A stretch of DNA of 64,000 nt, from positions 4,891,302-4,955,301 of the forward strand of contig NZ_RHJS01000002.1 in the NCBI RefSeq assembly GCF_003885045.1, in the 5' to 3' direction. This stretch comes from Schaedlerella arabinosiphila. GTDB taxonomy: Bacteria > Bacillota > Clostridia > Lachnospirales > Lachnospiraceae. Of this stretch, positions 1-8,602 are shown piece after piece; position 1 is the stretch's first letter; every line of letters starts with the position of its first letter. The translations under genes were made by a program, and so were the position numbers. Below the pieces are notes generated by a model. The model worked only from the letters and a program-made list of their open reading frames with translations, was not told where the DNA came from and did no database searches.

Positions 1-868
1 CAAGCGTACCGGATTGGTAAATCACCGTTTCCTCAACCTGCCGAAAATGAAAGACATGAAGCTGCCGGTCACATTTTCCGGCTTTCACCAGCAGGCCGAT
101 CGGAAAACGAAGTCCCCAGAAAAGCGCCATGGTTCCCACCAGCCCAAACATCACCGCGGCTGTCATCTGCCGGATATAAATCCACGCTTCCCCTCTGGTC
201 ACGCTGGTATAGGCAATGATCAGGCAAATGATCCCGGCGATAAGGGACGCTCCGTAAACAGGCGCGGGAAGCTGCTTCTTTTCCCCTTTCGGCATTTCTG
301 CCAGCAGGGAATCAATTTCCTGCCTGCTGATCTTTCCGCTGAGAATCAAAAATGCGGCGAATTTGATCAGGAGGAATCCCCCTGCCGTCCAGAACATTGC
401 CTCAAATGAAAAGGAAACCTGATGCCCCACGATGCTGATTCCGACCAGGCGTGCCGTGATCAGGCTGATCATCTCTGACAGCAGGAGTGAAACAGGCAGC
501 CCGATGGCCAGTAAAATCAAGCTGTTCCGAAGATCCTCGGCCAACAGCATGGTAAATAATTTGCTTCGTCGCATCCCCAGGATCAGATAAACGCCGAACT
601 CGTGCTTGCGCCGTTCCATCTGAAACCTGCTGGCATAATAGATAAGAAAGAACAGGATCACCAGGGCCATTCCATAAAATACCGGGATCATGGACATCAG
701 CTTATTGACCGCGTCACTCTCCATTTTGGATAAAAAAATCATCACATCCTGACGGGGCAATGCCAGAATTATATAAAATACAATGATTGCTGCCAGCATA
801 GAACCAAAAAACAAGCCGTTTTCTTTCCGGTTCCTTTTGCTGTTGCGTGAGACCAGTTTAGAGAACAT
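1..868 (-). CDS. ABC transporter permease, FtsX/MacB-like (C-terminus beyond the left edge)
   Basis: Read on the minus strand from an ATG at 868, the frame stays open to the window edge, giving about 289 residues of a membrane protein. There is a cytoplasmic N-terminus (MFSKLVSRN), a first membrane segment at about residues 20-38, a second at about 61-77, then further hydrophobic segments. The motif RRKHEFGVYLILGMRRSKL after the second segment is typical of FtsX-domain permeases of peptide-antibiotic exporters (BceB/VraG and MacB relatives). It starts inside the end of the ATPase gene (11-bp overlap), so the two are translated together and should form one exporter. Substrate cannot be told; the C-terminus is missing, so the BceB-type extracellular domain cannot be checked. 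Confidence 0.85.
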   Translation of the reverse strand, partial: MFSKLVSRNSKRNRKENGLFFGSMLAAIIVFYIILALPRQDVMIFLSKMESDAVNKLMSMIPVFYGMALVILFFLIYYASRFQMERRKHEFGVYLILGMRRSKLFTMLLAEDLRNSLILLAIGLPVSLLLSEMISLITARLVGISIVGHQVSFSFEAMFWTAGGFLLIKFAAFLILSGKISRQEIDSLLAEMPKGEKKQLPAPVYGASLIAGIICLIIAYTSVTRGEAWIYIRQMTAAVMFGLVGTMALFWGLRFPIGLLVKAGKCDRQLHVFHFRQVEETVIYQSGTL

Positions 869-1631
869 TTGCACTGCCACCTCCTAACTGCGCCATCATC
901 ATCAGTATTCTCTCGTAGAATAAGGGCCTTGTTTCATCCGGGATATCCCGGCGCAGCTCATGGAAAAGCACACCGTCCTGGATAAACAGTATCCGGCTGC
1001 AGTAACTTGCCGCGTTGGAATCATGTGTCACCATGAGGATTGTAGCATGTTCATCCTGGTTCAATCCGGCCAGCTTCTCCATCAGCGCCTTTGCATTTTT
1101 CGAATCTAAGGCTCCGGTTGGCTCGTCCGCAAGAATAATGCCGGGATTCAGGATCAGCGCCCTGGCAGCCGCGATCCTCTGTTTCTGTCCCCCTGACATC
1201 TGTACGGGAAATTTATCCAGAACGTCTGTCACTTCCAGATAAGATGCCAGTTTTTCGAGCCGTATCCTGCTCTCCTGCTCCGGCACGCCGTGAAGGGACA
1301 GCGGAAGCAGAATATTTTCACGCCCGGTCAGGTTATCCAGCAGTTCAAAATTCTGGAATAAATATCCGATCTCCCTGCCCCGGTAGTCTGCCAGCTCCGC
1401 CCCGCTAAGGCTTAGAACCTGCCTGCCCTTCATCATGATGCTGCCGCTGCCCGGCCGGGTCACGGCTGCAATGCAGTTCAGCAGCGTAGATTTTCCCGAC
1501 CCGCTGCAGCCCATAATCCCCAGAAATTCCCCGGGCATTACCTGAAATGTGATACCGTCCAGCGCCTTTGTCTGGTTCGGATTTTTGCCGTAATATTTTT
1601 TCAGAGATTCAATTTCGAGAATTGGTTCCAT
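858..1631 (-). CDS. ABC transporter ATP-binding protein (BceA/MacB type)
   Basis: A 257-residue nucleotide-binding subunit for the overlapping permease. Walker A is GCSGSGKST, the signature is MSGGQKQR, and Walker B is IILADEPTGALDS; this ADEPTGALD form is typical of the LolD/MacB/BceA exporter group. The ATG at 1631 (MEPILEIESL) is preferred because GGGAGG lies about 9 bases upstream. An in-frame start at 1661 would add ten residues without a better site. No two-component system is visible next to it in this window. Function as a peptide or lipid exporter is inferred from family and from the FtsX-type partner. Confidence 0.88.
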   Translation of the reverse strand: MEPILEIESLKKYYGKNPNQTKALDGITFQVMPGEFLGIMGCSGSGKSTLLNCIAAVTRPGSGSIMMKGRQVLSLSGAELADYRGREIGYLFQNFELLDNLTGRENILLPLSLHGVPEQESRIRLEKLASYLEVTDVLDKFPVQMSGGQKQRIAAARALILNPGIILADEPTGALDSKNAKALMEKLAGLNQDEHATILMVTHDSNAASYCSRILFIQDGVLFHELRRDIPDETRPLFYERILMMMAQLGGGSANVL

Positions 1632-1741
1632 CTTTTTTTGCCTCCCTTTTTGATTATGCATTTATCATAACACAGGGCGGCTTCGGGTAACACTTACATC
1701 TGATGAAAGGGTTGGGAGATCATCGTTGCTGGATCGCAGAC

Positions 1742-2155
1742 TTATTCCATGCTTAATAGAAATTCTTCAGGGCTATATACCGGCAGAGCTGCATTTTTAT
1801 AATCACCAAGGTTTCTTGTAACAATACAATCCATTTCCTCACGGATTGCAGACTCTGCCATAACCGCATCCTCAAAATCTGAAAGATTGGACGATACTGC
1901 CTTGAGACAGTCTATTCCCGCTGTATCCAATAGCCCAAACAGGCAAAACAGCTTATTCAGGATCTGTCTTGTATCTTTATCGCTATGTGTGCATCTATGT
2001 GTGAGATAATAAATATCCGTAACAGATTTCGCAGTCAGAAACCCTTCAAACTGCTTATTTGCCGCTCTCAGAAATACCTCCTGGGCCTCTCTGCAGAAAG
2101 GCTCCCGATTCTGCAGCGCATCAATTATAATACAGGTATCTATCAATGCCCTCAT
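1742..2155 (-). CDS. PIN-domain toxin of a type II toxin-antitoxin pair (copy 1)
   Basis: A 137-residue protein with the PIN ribonuclease layout: an N-terminal acidic residue in LIDTCIIIDAL, a central acidic stretch SDFEDAVMAESA, and the late motif DCIVTRNLGDY. PIN toxins (VapC relatives) cleave RNA with Mg2+ held by these acids. Its ATG overlaps the stop of the upstream antitoxin (ATGA), the usual coupling for such modules. A second copy lies at 59759-60172 and differs at about 16 of 137 residues. RNA target unknown. Confidence 0.82.
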   Translation of the reverse strand: MRALIDTCIIIDALQNREPFCREAQEVFLRAANKQFEGFLTAKSVTDIYYLTHRCTHSDKDTRQILNKLFCLFGLLDTAGIDCLKAVSSNLSDFEDAVMAESAIREEMDCIVTRNLGDYKNAALPVYSPEEFLLSME

Positions 2156-2367
2156 ATTTTATTATGCCTTTCTTCCTGTGCTTCTTCAAGTGTCATCTCA
2201 GCGGGAACACTGCCAAACAATGACTTCGCCATACTGACCCGATCCTGAAACGGATTCGTCAGTTTTGCAACTACTTTTCCGTTCTTTGTAATAAAAACAT
2301 CTTCTTTTTCAGCAAGCAGCAGATATTTGCTGAGATTAAGCTTTAATTCTGTAGCAGTAATTGACAT
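2152..2367 (-). CDS. Phd/YefM-like antitoxin (copy 1)
   Basis: A 71-residue partner of the PIN toxin. It begins SITATELKLNLSKYL and continues with VFITKNGKVVAKLTNP, the Phd/YefM (prevent-host-death) N-terminal fold that dimerises and binds DNA; the acidic C-terminus (PAEMTLEEAQEER) would wrap the toxin. The ATG at 2367 follows GGAGGG by 8 bases, so the longer frame from 2385 is not needed. A palindromic operator and a promoter lie directly upstream, suggesting autorepression. It differs from copy 2 at only about 4 positions in this stretch. Confidence 0.8.
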   Translation of the reverse strand: MSITATELKLNLSKYLLLAEKEDVFITKNGKVVAKLTNPFQDRVSMAKSLFGSVPAEMTLEEAQEERHNKI

Positions 2368-2398
2368 TGAGTATCCCTCCTTCACTTTATGTTACTTT

Positions 2399-2443
2399 TA
2401 TTATACCGATTTCGAACGATTTCAGCAATAAAATTGTTCGAAA
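2399..2443 (-). promoter_or_regulatory. Promoter and palindromic operator of toxin-antitoxin copy 1
   Basis: On the minus strand TTGCTG, 17 bases, TATAAT form a good promoter. Overlapping it is an inverted repeat with 13-base arms (2410-2422 and 2431-2443; TTTCGAACGATTT against AAATTGTTCGAAA, one mismatch). A related repeat sits at the same place before copy 2. Autoregulation by the antitoxin is inferred. Confidence 0.65.
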
Positions 2444-2480
2444 TTATCAGTCTGACAGGTGTTTCGTTGTTACTGGCCAT

Positions 2481-3899
2481 CTACACCCGCTCAGACAGCT
2501 TCCTTTCAAAACGGTCCTTACGCAGGTCTGCCGGAATTTTGGTCGGATAATCCCCCTGAAAGCAGGCGGCGCAGTAATCCTCACTGTCTATCAGTTGATC
2601 CAGTTTTTCTATCGGTAAATATCCCAAAGAGTCTGCTCCGATGATCTTTGCAATCTCGTCCGTACTATGATGGCATGCAATCAGATTTTCTTCAGAATCA
2701 ATATCCGTGCCGTAATAACAGGGATATAAAAATGGGGGAGCGGAAATTCTCATATGGATCTCTTTCGCTCCGGCATCACGCAAAAGCTTTACAATGCGTT
2801 TGCTGGTCGTCCCTCTGACAATGGAATCATCAATCAGTACAACTCTTTTTCCATCAATCACCTTCTTGACAGGGCTCAGCTTAATCCTGACCTGATCCAG
2901 CCGTTCATTTTGTCCTGGAGAAATGAATGTCCTACCGATGTATTTATTTTTGATCAGGCCGATCCCGTAGGGAATACCGGATTTTTTCGCATATCCCAAT
3001 GCCGCGTCCAATCCGCTGTCTGGAACGCCAATCACGATATCCGCCCATTCTGGATAGCTCTCCGCCAGTAATTCTCCGGCTTTCATCCGGGATTCATGTA
3101 CGGATATGCCGTCTATCACAGAATCCGGTCTTGCAAAATAGATGTATTCAAAAATGCAGGTTCTCCGTCTCTGTTTTTTACAGTGTTCCCGCCTTGATTC
3201 CACACCGTTTTCCGTAAACACGAGAATCTCTCCCGGCAGCACGTCACGGATAAATTCTGCTCCTACCGCTGACAGCGCACAGCTTTCGGATGCAGCCACA
3301 TATGCCCCGTCCGCCGTCTTTCCGTAGCAAAGCGGCCGAAACCCATATGGATCTCTTGCCGCAATCATCTTTGTGGAAGAAATCATCACCAGCGAATAAG
3401 CGCCTTCCAGTAAGTTCATGGTATTGCTGACTGCTTCCTCAATGCTTGGCGTCATAAGCCTTTCTCTCGTAATCACATAAGCGATGGTTTCCGTATCACT
3501 GGTTGTATGGAAAATGGCTCCCGATAATTCCAGCTTATCGCGAAGCTCCAATGCATTGCTCAGATTTCCATTGTGCGCCAGCGCCAGCTTTCCTTTCTGG
3601 TGATTGACTTCAATAGGCTGGCAGTTATTTCTCGTATTTCCTCCGGTTGTTCCATATCTTACATGTCCCACCGCCATATTTCCCATCGGAAAATGGGTGA
3701 ATGTATCTTCAGAAAATACTTCGCTGACAAGCCCCAGATCTTTATAGGAAGAAAATACGCCGTCATCATTCACGACAATCCCGCAGCTCTCCTGTCCTCT
3801 GTGCTGCAGGGCATACAGCCCATAATAAACAATGCCTGCCATATGTTCCTTTTTTGTACCCATCACTCCGAATACGCCGCATTCTTCATGAATAGCCAT
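2481..3899 (-). CDS. purF: Amidophosphoribosyltransferase
   Basis: 472 residues. It makes 5-phosphoribosylamine from PRPP and glutamine, the first step of purine synthesis. The N-terminus ECGVFGV carries the glutaminase nucleophile Cys7 after a six-residue propeptide. The PRPP loop VVLIDDSIVRGTTS lies near residue 355. Cysteines in GAECCKKQ-like position (HCKKQRRRTC), HHSTD context and the C-terminal YCAACF fit the Fe4S4-containing Bacillus-type enzyme. It starts 17 bases after pyrG, so the two form one operon, linking purine and CTP supply. The length is normal and no damage is seen. Confidence 0.95.
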   Translation of the reverse strand: MAIHEECGVFGVMGTKKEHMAGIVYYGLYALQHRGQESCGIVVNDDGVFSSYKDLGLVSEVFSEDTFTHFPMGNMAVGHVRYGTTGGNTRNNCQPIEVNHQKGKLALAHNGNLSNALELRDKLELSGAIFHTTSDTETIAYVITRERLMTPSIEEAVSNTMNLLEGAYSLVMISSTKMIAARDPYGFRPLCYGKTADGAYVAASESCALSAVGAEFIRDVLPGEILVFTENGVESRREHCKKQRRRTCIFEYIYFARPDSVIDGISVHESRMKAGELLAESYPEWADIVIGVPDSGLDAALGYAKKSGIPYGIGLIKNKYIGRTFISPGQNERLDQVRIKLSPVKKVIDGKRVVLIDDSIVRGTTSKRIVKLLRDAGAKEIHMRISAPPFLYPCYYGTDIDSEENLIACHHSTDEIAKIIGADSLGYLPIEKLDQLIDSEDYCAACFQGDYPTKIPADLRKDRFERKLSERV

Positions 3900-3916
3900 A
3901 ACCTAATCCCCCCCTG

Positions 3917-5554
3917 CTATATAGAGTATTCTGCACTAAAGGCGCGGCCGCAGCTCCCGGCCTGATCTAATGCAGCCGCAATAAATCCCTTAAACAACGG
4001 ATGTGACTGATTGGGACGGCTTTTAAATTCCGGATGGAACTGCACACCTACGAAAAAGGGATGCCTGCGAAGCTCTACCGCCTCGACCAGTCTGTCATCC
4101 GGCGACGTGCCGCCAATCACAAGCCCGGCTTCCGTCAGTTCTCTGCGGTACTGATTATTAAATTCATAGCGGTGACGATGGCGCTCATGTATGATTTCCG
4201 CACCATAGCATTGTTCCATTTTTGTTCCCGCCTTAATCCTGCAGGGACAGCTTCCAAGACGCAGCGTCCCGCCTTTGTCAATCGCTTCGCTTTGTCCCGG
4301 CATAAAATCAATGACTTTATGACGGCACTGCTCGTCAAATTCCCCGGAATGCGCGTCCGCAATTCCAGATACATTTCTTGCAAATTCAATGACTGCAATC
4401 TGCATACCAAGACAGATTCCAAAGTAAGGTATCCTGTTTTCGCGGGCATATTTCGCCGATAAAATCATCCCTTCTATGCCCCGGTTTCCAAATCCGCCCG
4501 GAACAATGATCCCATTCATTCCTTTTAACAGGTCATTTACATTTTCTTTCGTGATATTTTCCGAATCAATCCAGTGAATTTTTACAAATGTATTCAGTTC
4601 ATATCCTGCATGGTTCATCGCCTCCGCCACTGACAGATATGCGTCATGAAGTTTTACATACTTTCCAACCAATCCTATGTGAACTTCCTCTGAACGTAAA
4701 CGGATGCGTTTTGCCATCTCTTCCCAATCTGTCAAATCCGGTTTTAGCGCTTTTATGTTCAGTTCCCTGCACACAACAGAGGAAAACCCGGACTTCTCCA
4801 ACATCAAGGGAGCTTCATAAAGGTTCTCCAATGTCCGATTTTCAATGACACAATCCGGTTTTACATTGCAGAAGAGAGAAATTTTCTGAAAGATGGATTC
4901 CTCTAACGGCTTGTCGGAACGCAGAACAATAATATTCGGATTTATGCCCATTCCGCGGAGTTCTTTGACCGAGTGCTGCGTCGGTTTTGATTTATGCTCC
5001 TGGGAACCGTTTAAATACGGAACCAATGTCACGTGAATAAACAGGCTGTTCTCTCCGCCCACTTCCAGGGAAATCTGACGCACCGCCTCCAAAAAAGGCT
5101 GTGATTCAATATCCCCGATGGTTCCGCCTATCTCCGTAATCACCACGTCCGCGTCTGTCTTTTTCCCCACGCGATACACAAATTCCTTGATTTCATTTGT
5201 AATATGAGGGATCACCTGAACCGTGGAACCAAGGTATTCCCCTCTGCGTTCCTTATTCAATACATTCCAGTAGACTTTTCCTGTGGTCAGATTGGAATAC
5301 TGGTTCAAATCTTCATCTATAAACCTTTCATAATGTCCCAAATCCAGATCCGTCTCTGCCCCATCCTCGGTCACATACACCTCGCCATGCTGATAAGGAC
5401 TCATGGTGCCGGGATCTACGTTAATATATGGATCTAACTTCTGAGCCGCTACCTTCATTCCTCTCGCCTTTAAGAGCCGTCCGAGAGAAGCTGCCGTAAT
5501 CCCTTTTCCCAGACCAGATACCACACCTCCGGTCACAAAAATATATTTTGTCAT
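3917..5554 (-). CDS. pyrG: CTP synthase (glutamine hydrolysing)
   Basis: 545 residues, the usual length. It converts UTP to CTP with ATP and glutamine. The N-terminal synthetase domain begins KYIFVTGGVVSGLGKGI and keeps the UTP/CTP-binding region with KPTQHSVKELR. The glutaminase domain has GICLGMQ with the nucleophile Cys near residue 384 and GVQFHPEF with the catalytic His-Glu near residue 504. The ATG at 5554 is chosen because the protein family starts there and a GGAAGCG site precedes it; the open frame upstream only reads through the leader hairpin. First gene of the pyrG-purF operon. Confidence 0.96.
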   Translation of the reverse strand: MTKYIFVTGGVVSGLGKGITAASLGRLLKARGMKVAAQKLDPYINVDPGTMSPYQHGEVYVTEDGAETDLDLGHYERFIDEDLNQYSNLTTGKVYWNVLNKERRGEYLGSTVQVIPHITNEIKEFVYRVGKKTDADVVITEIGGTIGDIESQPFLEAVRQISLEVGGENSLFIHVTLVPYLNGSQEHKSKPTQHSVKELRGMGINPNIIVLRSDKPLEESIFQKISLFCNVKPDCVIENRTLENLYEAPLMLEKSGFSSVVCRELNIKALKPDLTDWEEMAKRIRLRSEEVHIGLVGKYVKLHDAYLSVAEAMNHAGYELNTFVKIHWIDSENITKENVNDLLKGMNGIIVPGGFGNRGIEGMILSAKYARENRIPYFGICLGMQIAVIEFARNVSGIADAHSGEFDEQCRHKVIDFMPGQSEAIDKGGTLRLGSCPCRIKAGTKMEQCYGAEIIHERHRHRYEFNNQYRRELTEAGLVIGGTSPDDRLVEAVELRRHPFFVGVQFHPEFKSRPNQSHPLFKGFIAAALDQAGSCGRAFSAEYSI

Positions 5555-5582
5555 AATTTTTTCGCTTCCTTTTTTTAAAAAT

Positions 5583-5638
5583 AAAAAAACAAGGATGACT
5601 TTTACGGCGCTTTTTCTGCACCGCAAAAGACTTCCTTG
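5583..5638 (-). terminator. Terminator-like hairpin in the pyrG leader
   Basis: Arms 5590-5610 and 5618-5638 pair over about 21 bases with few mismatches and are followed on the minus strand by seven Ts. It lies between the promoter at 5653-5681 and the pyrG start, about 28 bases before the ATG. It can act as an attenuator of pyrG, though the leader does not begin with a run of Gs as in Bacillus. Confidence 0.8.
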
Positions 5639-5652
5639 CCTTTACGTTTTGG

Positions 5653-5681
5653 ATGATACACCCTGAATGATTATTTGTCAA
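5653..5681 (-). promoter_or_regulatory. Sigma-A promoter of pyrG-purF
   Basis: TTGACA (5676-5681), exactly 17 bases, TATCAT (5653-5658). The -35 box overlaps the stop codon of the upstream lyase gene. Transcription would begin near 5645 and pass through the leader hairpin. Confidence 0.75.
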
Positions 5682-6652
5682 TCCTTTTCTTCCATTAAAT
5701 CGGCTACAATCCTTTTGGAAGCTTCATCCAACGGCCTGAATGGTGAGCGGCAGGCCCCGCAATCCACTCCCCGCAAAGTCCAGCCGTACTTCATAGCGTT
5801 AAAAATCCCCACTTTCACGGCAGCTTCCACCCGCTGGTTGACCGCATGCTGCCAATGGCACGCTTCAGCCATATTGCCCGCCTGAAACGCGTCCCTCACC
5901 TTTTGGAACAAGGGTGCAAAAAGATTCACCGTTGTCCCGATGGTAGCACAGGCGCCCATAGACAATGCACCCAGCAGTTGTTCGTCAAAACCATTGATTA
6001 AAGCTTTGCCGGGAAAAGCCTGTCCAATCCGTTCTAAAGCATACAGGTTGGTGGATGTGTGTTTAATACCCACGATATTCCTGTTGGACAGCAGCCTGCC
6101 GGCGTTATCTTTTGAAAATTCCACCCCTGTAAACTGTGGAATGTTATAGACAATCACAGGCACTCCGGGTACAGCTCGGATCACATCCTCATAGTAGCTT
6201 ATGATCTCATCCATAGAAAATTTATAATAGTAAGGCGGGATCATGGACACTGCCATCGCTCCGGCAGACATGGCATGCCGTGTGAGTTCAATAACATCTT
6301 TCGTTCGAATGGTGCCCACATGTGAAATGACAGGTACCCGGCCGTCAACAGCCTTTAGAACATGTTCCACTACTTGCTTTCGCTCATCCAAGGTAAGCAG
6401 CAGACCCTCGCCGGAGGAGCCGCAGCAATAAAACCCTTCGACACCATCCTGCATCTGCAGTTCAACAATACGTTCCAGCGCCTCATAATTGATACTTTCA
6501 TCTTCATTCATGGGAGTGATCAGAGCCGACCAGATGCGTGAAAATTGCTCCGATTTTACGCTTTCTTCAAGGCTACTCTCAGACCCCCGCTCATTGCTGC
6601 CGGCAATAACGTGGGGCTTTTCTTTTTCATGAAACAGCTTATTATTTCTCAT
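5678..6652 (-). CDS. DapA/NanA-family lyase (N-acetylneuraminate lyase-like or keto-acid aldolase)
   Basis: 324 residues, class I (Schiff-base) TIM-barrel lyase family. Visible motifs are CGSSGEGLLL (carboxylate-binding GxxGE), IPPYYYKFS, the catalytic Tyr in IVYNIPQFTG and the Schiff-base Lys in VGIKHTS. The KHTS and PYYYKFS forms are closer to N-acetylneuraminate lyase than to dihydrodipicolinate synthase. An N-terminal extension of roughly 35 residues precedes the barrel. ATG 6652 has AAGGAG 11 bases upstream; a GTG at 6664 is in frame but overlaps that site. Last gene of the TRAP operon, so it probably cleaves the imported acid or its product to pyruvate plus an aldehyde. Confidence 0.8.
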   Translation of the reverse strand: MRNNKLFHEKEKPHVIAGSNERGSESSLEESVKSEQFSRIWSALITPMNEDESINYEALERIVELQMQDGVEGFYCCGSSGEGLLLTLDERKQVVEHVLKAVDGRVPVISHVGTIRTKDVIELTRHAMSAGAMAVSMIPPYYYKFSMDEIISYYEDVIRAVPGVPVIVYNIPQFTGVEFSKDNAGRLLSNRNIVGIKHTSTNLYALERIGQAFPGKALINGFDEQLLGALSMGACATIGTTVNLFAPLFQKVRDAFQAGNMAEACHWQHAVNQRVEAAVKVGIFNAMKYGWTLRGVDCGACRSPFRPLDEASKRIVADLMEEKD

Positions 6653-6717
6653 AACAGACAACACTCCTTTTCATTCAAACAGAATCAGGTCTCCCTGGTC
6701 AGCATCCATTCATTAAT

Positions 6718-7995
6718 CTATGGCATTAATAAATTCGGAATAAATGTAGAAACCTCAGGCACGTATGTAACGATCAGCAGAACAGCCACCGCTACTCCTA
6801 CAAAAGGCAGAATCCCCCTGTACAGCGCCGATAGTTTTACTTTTCCAACATTAGAGATCACAAACAGCATCATTCCCACCGGCGGAGTCAGATTTCCAAT
6901 CATCAGGTTCAGGCACATGATAATACCAAACTGGATATCTGAAATATTATAGACCTGAGCAACCGGCCAAAGAATAGGAACCATCAGCAGGATGGCCGGG
7001 GTAGCATCCAGAACCATTCCAAGAATCAGCAGCAGGATATTCATAAACAGAAGAAACATAAATTTGCTTGTAATAAACTCCAGACAGAATGCCGCAAGGG
7101 TCTGTGCAATCTGAAGCGTAGTGATAGCCCACCCCATCGCTGTAGACGCAGCAATAATAAAAAGGACATTGGCAGTAGCTTTTGCAGAACGGATACAGGA
7201 TTCTTTAAATGTTTTCCATGTAAGCCTTCTCTTCAAAAGCGAAACAATCATTGCATAGGCAACAGCCAGAGCGCTTGATTCCGTGGCGGTACAGATACCG
7301 CTGATAATGGAACCCATAATGATAATCGGCAGCAGCAGCGCCGGCAGTGTGTCTACCAGCGATCGAAGGATTTCTTTCGCGCTGGAACGTTTTTTCCGAT
7401 ACGGCATATGATATCTGACAGCCATAAAATAACAGATTGCCATATATGCGATTCCTAAAAAGACTCCTGGTATCGCGCCTGCCAGAAACATTTTTCCAAC
7501 CGATACAGTTCCGATACAGCCGGAAAAAATGATCATAATATTAGACGGAGGAATAATCGGTCCTATAATCGCGCTGGCAGCGGTGACAGACGCCGAAAAG
7601 TCCCTGTCATATCCGCCATCTGTCATCAACTGGATTTCTACAGGGCCCAGTCCGGAGGCGTCTGCAATGGCGGAGCCGGACAGACCTGCAAACAACATAC
7701 TGGCCAACACATTCACATGGGCTAATCCGCCTTTGATATGACCCACCAGTTTTTCACAGAAATTTACGATTGCACTTGTAATTCCGCCCACCGACATCAA
7801 ATCTGTCGCCAGAATAAACAGCAGGATACATACATAGGTATATGTGTCAATACCAGAGAACAGTTTCTGAGCAATCATTGATTGATCTCCGCCAAGGAAA
7901 CTAAAAGAAATATTTGTCAAAGTCCCCATAGCAAATCCAACCGGAGTGCCGATTAATATAATAATCAGAAAAAGAACTAGCAATAAAACCATCAT
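6718..7995 (-). CDS. TRAP transporter large membrane subunit (DctM family)
   Basis: 425 residues and very hydrophobic, with about a dozen membrane segments. It has family signatures such as GTPVGFAMG near the N-terminus, AGLSGSAIADASGLGP and GPIIPPSN, and the C-terminal NLMIGNLTPPVGMMLF. DctM is the Na+-coupled transport domain of tripartite ATP-independent periplasmic transporters. Its ATG shares one base with the stop of dctQ (TGATG), so synthesis is coupled to the small subunit. Substrate is not evident from sequence; neighbouring aldolases point to a sugar acid or keto-sugar acid. Confidence 0.92.
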   Translation of the reverse strand: MMVLLLVLFLIIILIGTPVGFAMGTLTNISFSFLGGDQSMIAQKLFSGIDTYTYVCILLFILATDLMSVGGITSAIVNFCEKLVGHIKGGLAHVNVLASMLFAGLSGSAIADASGLGPVEIQLMTDGGYDRDFSASVTAASAIIGPIIPPSNIMIIFSGCIGTVSVGKMFLAGAIPGVFLGIAYMAICYFMAVRYHMPYRKKRSSAKEILRSLVDTLPALLLPIIIMGSIISGICTATESSALAVAYAMIVSLLKRRLTWKTFKESCIRSAKATANVLFIIAASTAMGWAITTLQIAQTLAAFCLEFITSKFMFLLFMNILLLILGMVLDATPAILLMVPILWPVAQVYNISDIQFGIIMCLNLMIGNLTPPVGMMLFVISNVGKVKLSALYRGILPFVGVAVAVLLIVTYVPEVSTFIPNLLMP

Positions 7996-8555
7996 CAGAC
8001 TTCTTCTCCTTTCTTAACATCCGGATACTGTCTTTTTTCACCGGCATAAAAAGGCTCAAGAATGCCGGAAAAAACGCCTATCATCTCTGTAACGATCTCG
8101 TATGCCATCAGGATACAGCCGAATATCGGTGCAGAGTACAGCATATATCCGGGCGCATGGAGCATAGAAGATGTGAACATAATCCGGGTTCGTACTACAT
8201 GAATACCAAAATAAACGGCAATCACAATAAAAATCAGGCAAAGAATCCTGGTAAGAATATATAATGCCATTTTGCCTTTCCTTCCAAGGCGGTCAAAGAT
8301 CAGATCCAACTGAGCCATAGAACCTTCTCTATAGACAATGGGCAGCGCCAGATAGCACAGCCAGATCATAGAATAACGAGAAAGCTCCTCTGTCCAGGGG
8401 AATGAAAGGTCGGATACCTTTACAATGACATAACGGTTCAATATCTGTAAAAGAACCGACCCCGCATTAATGATAACAACTGCCACAATTAAACCACTTA
8501 ATATTTTACAGATTACGTTGGATACCTTATTCAATGTAAAATATAGCTTTTTCAT
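7995..8555 (-). CDS. TRAP transporter small membrane subunit (DctQ family)
   Basis: 186 residues with four membrane segments. The conserved DctQ core is visible as FPWTEELSRYSMIWLCYLA followed by GSMAQLDLIFDRL. The ATG at 8555 follows GGAGGG; an upstream in-frame Met at 8597 lies in the gap after dctP and has no site. DctQ pairs with DctM in the membrane and docks the loaded binding protein. Confidence 0.9.
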   Translation of the reverse strand: MKKLYFTLNKVSNVICKILSGLIVAVVIINAGSVLLQILNRYVIVKVSDLSFPWTEELSRYSMIWLCYLALPIVYREGSMAQLDLIFDRLGRKGKMALYILTRILCLIFIVIAVYFGIHVVRTRIMFTSSMLHAPGYMLYSAPIFGCILMAYEIVTEMIGVFSGILEPFYAGEKRQYPDVKKGEEV

Positions 8556-8602
8556 ATTTCCCTCCAAATATTGTAAAACATTTGTTACCTGCCCCAACCG
8601 GT

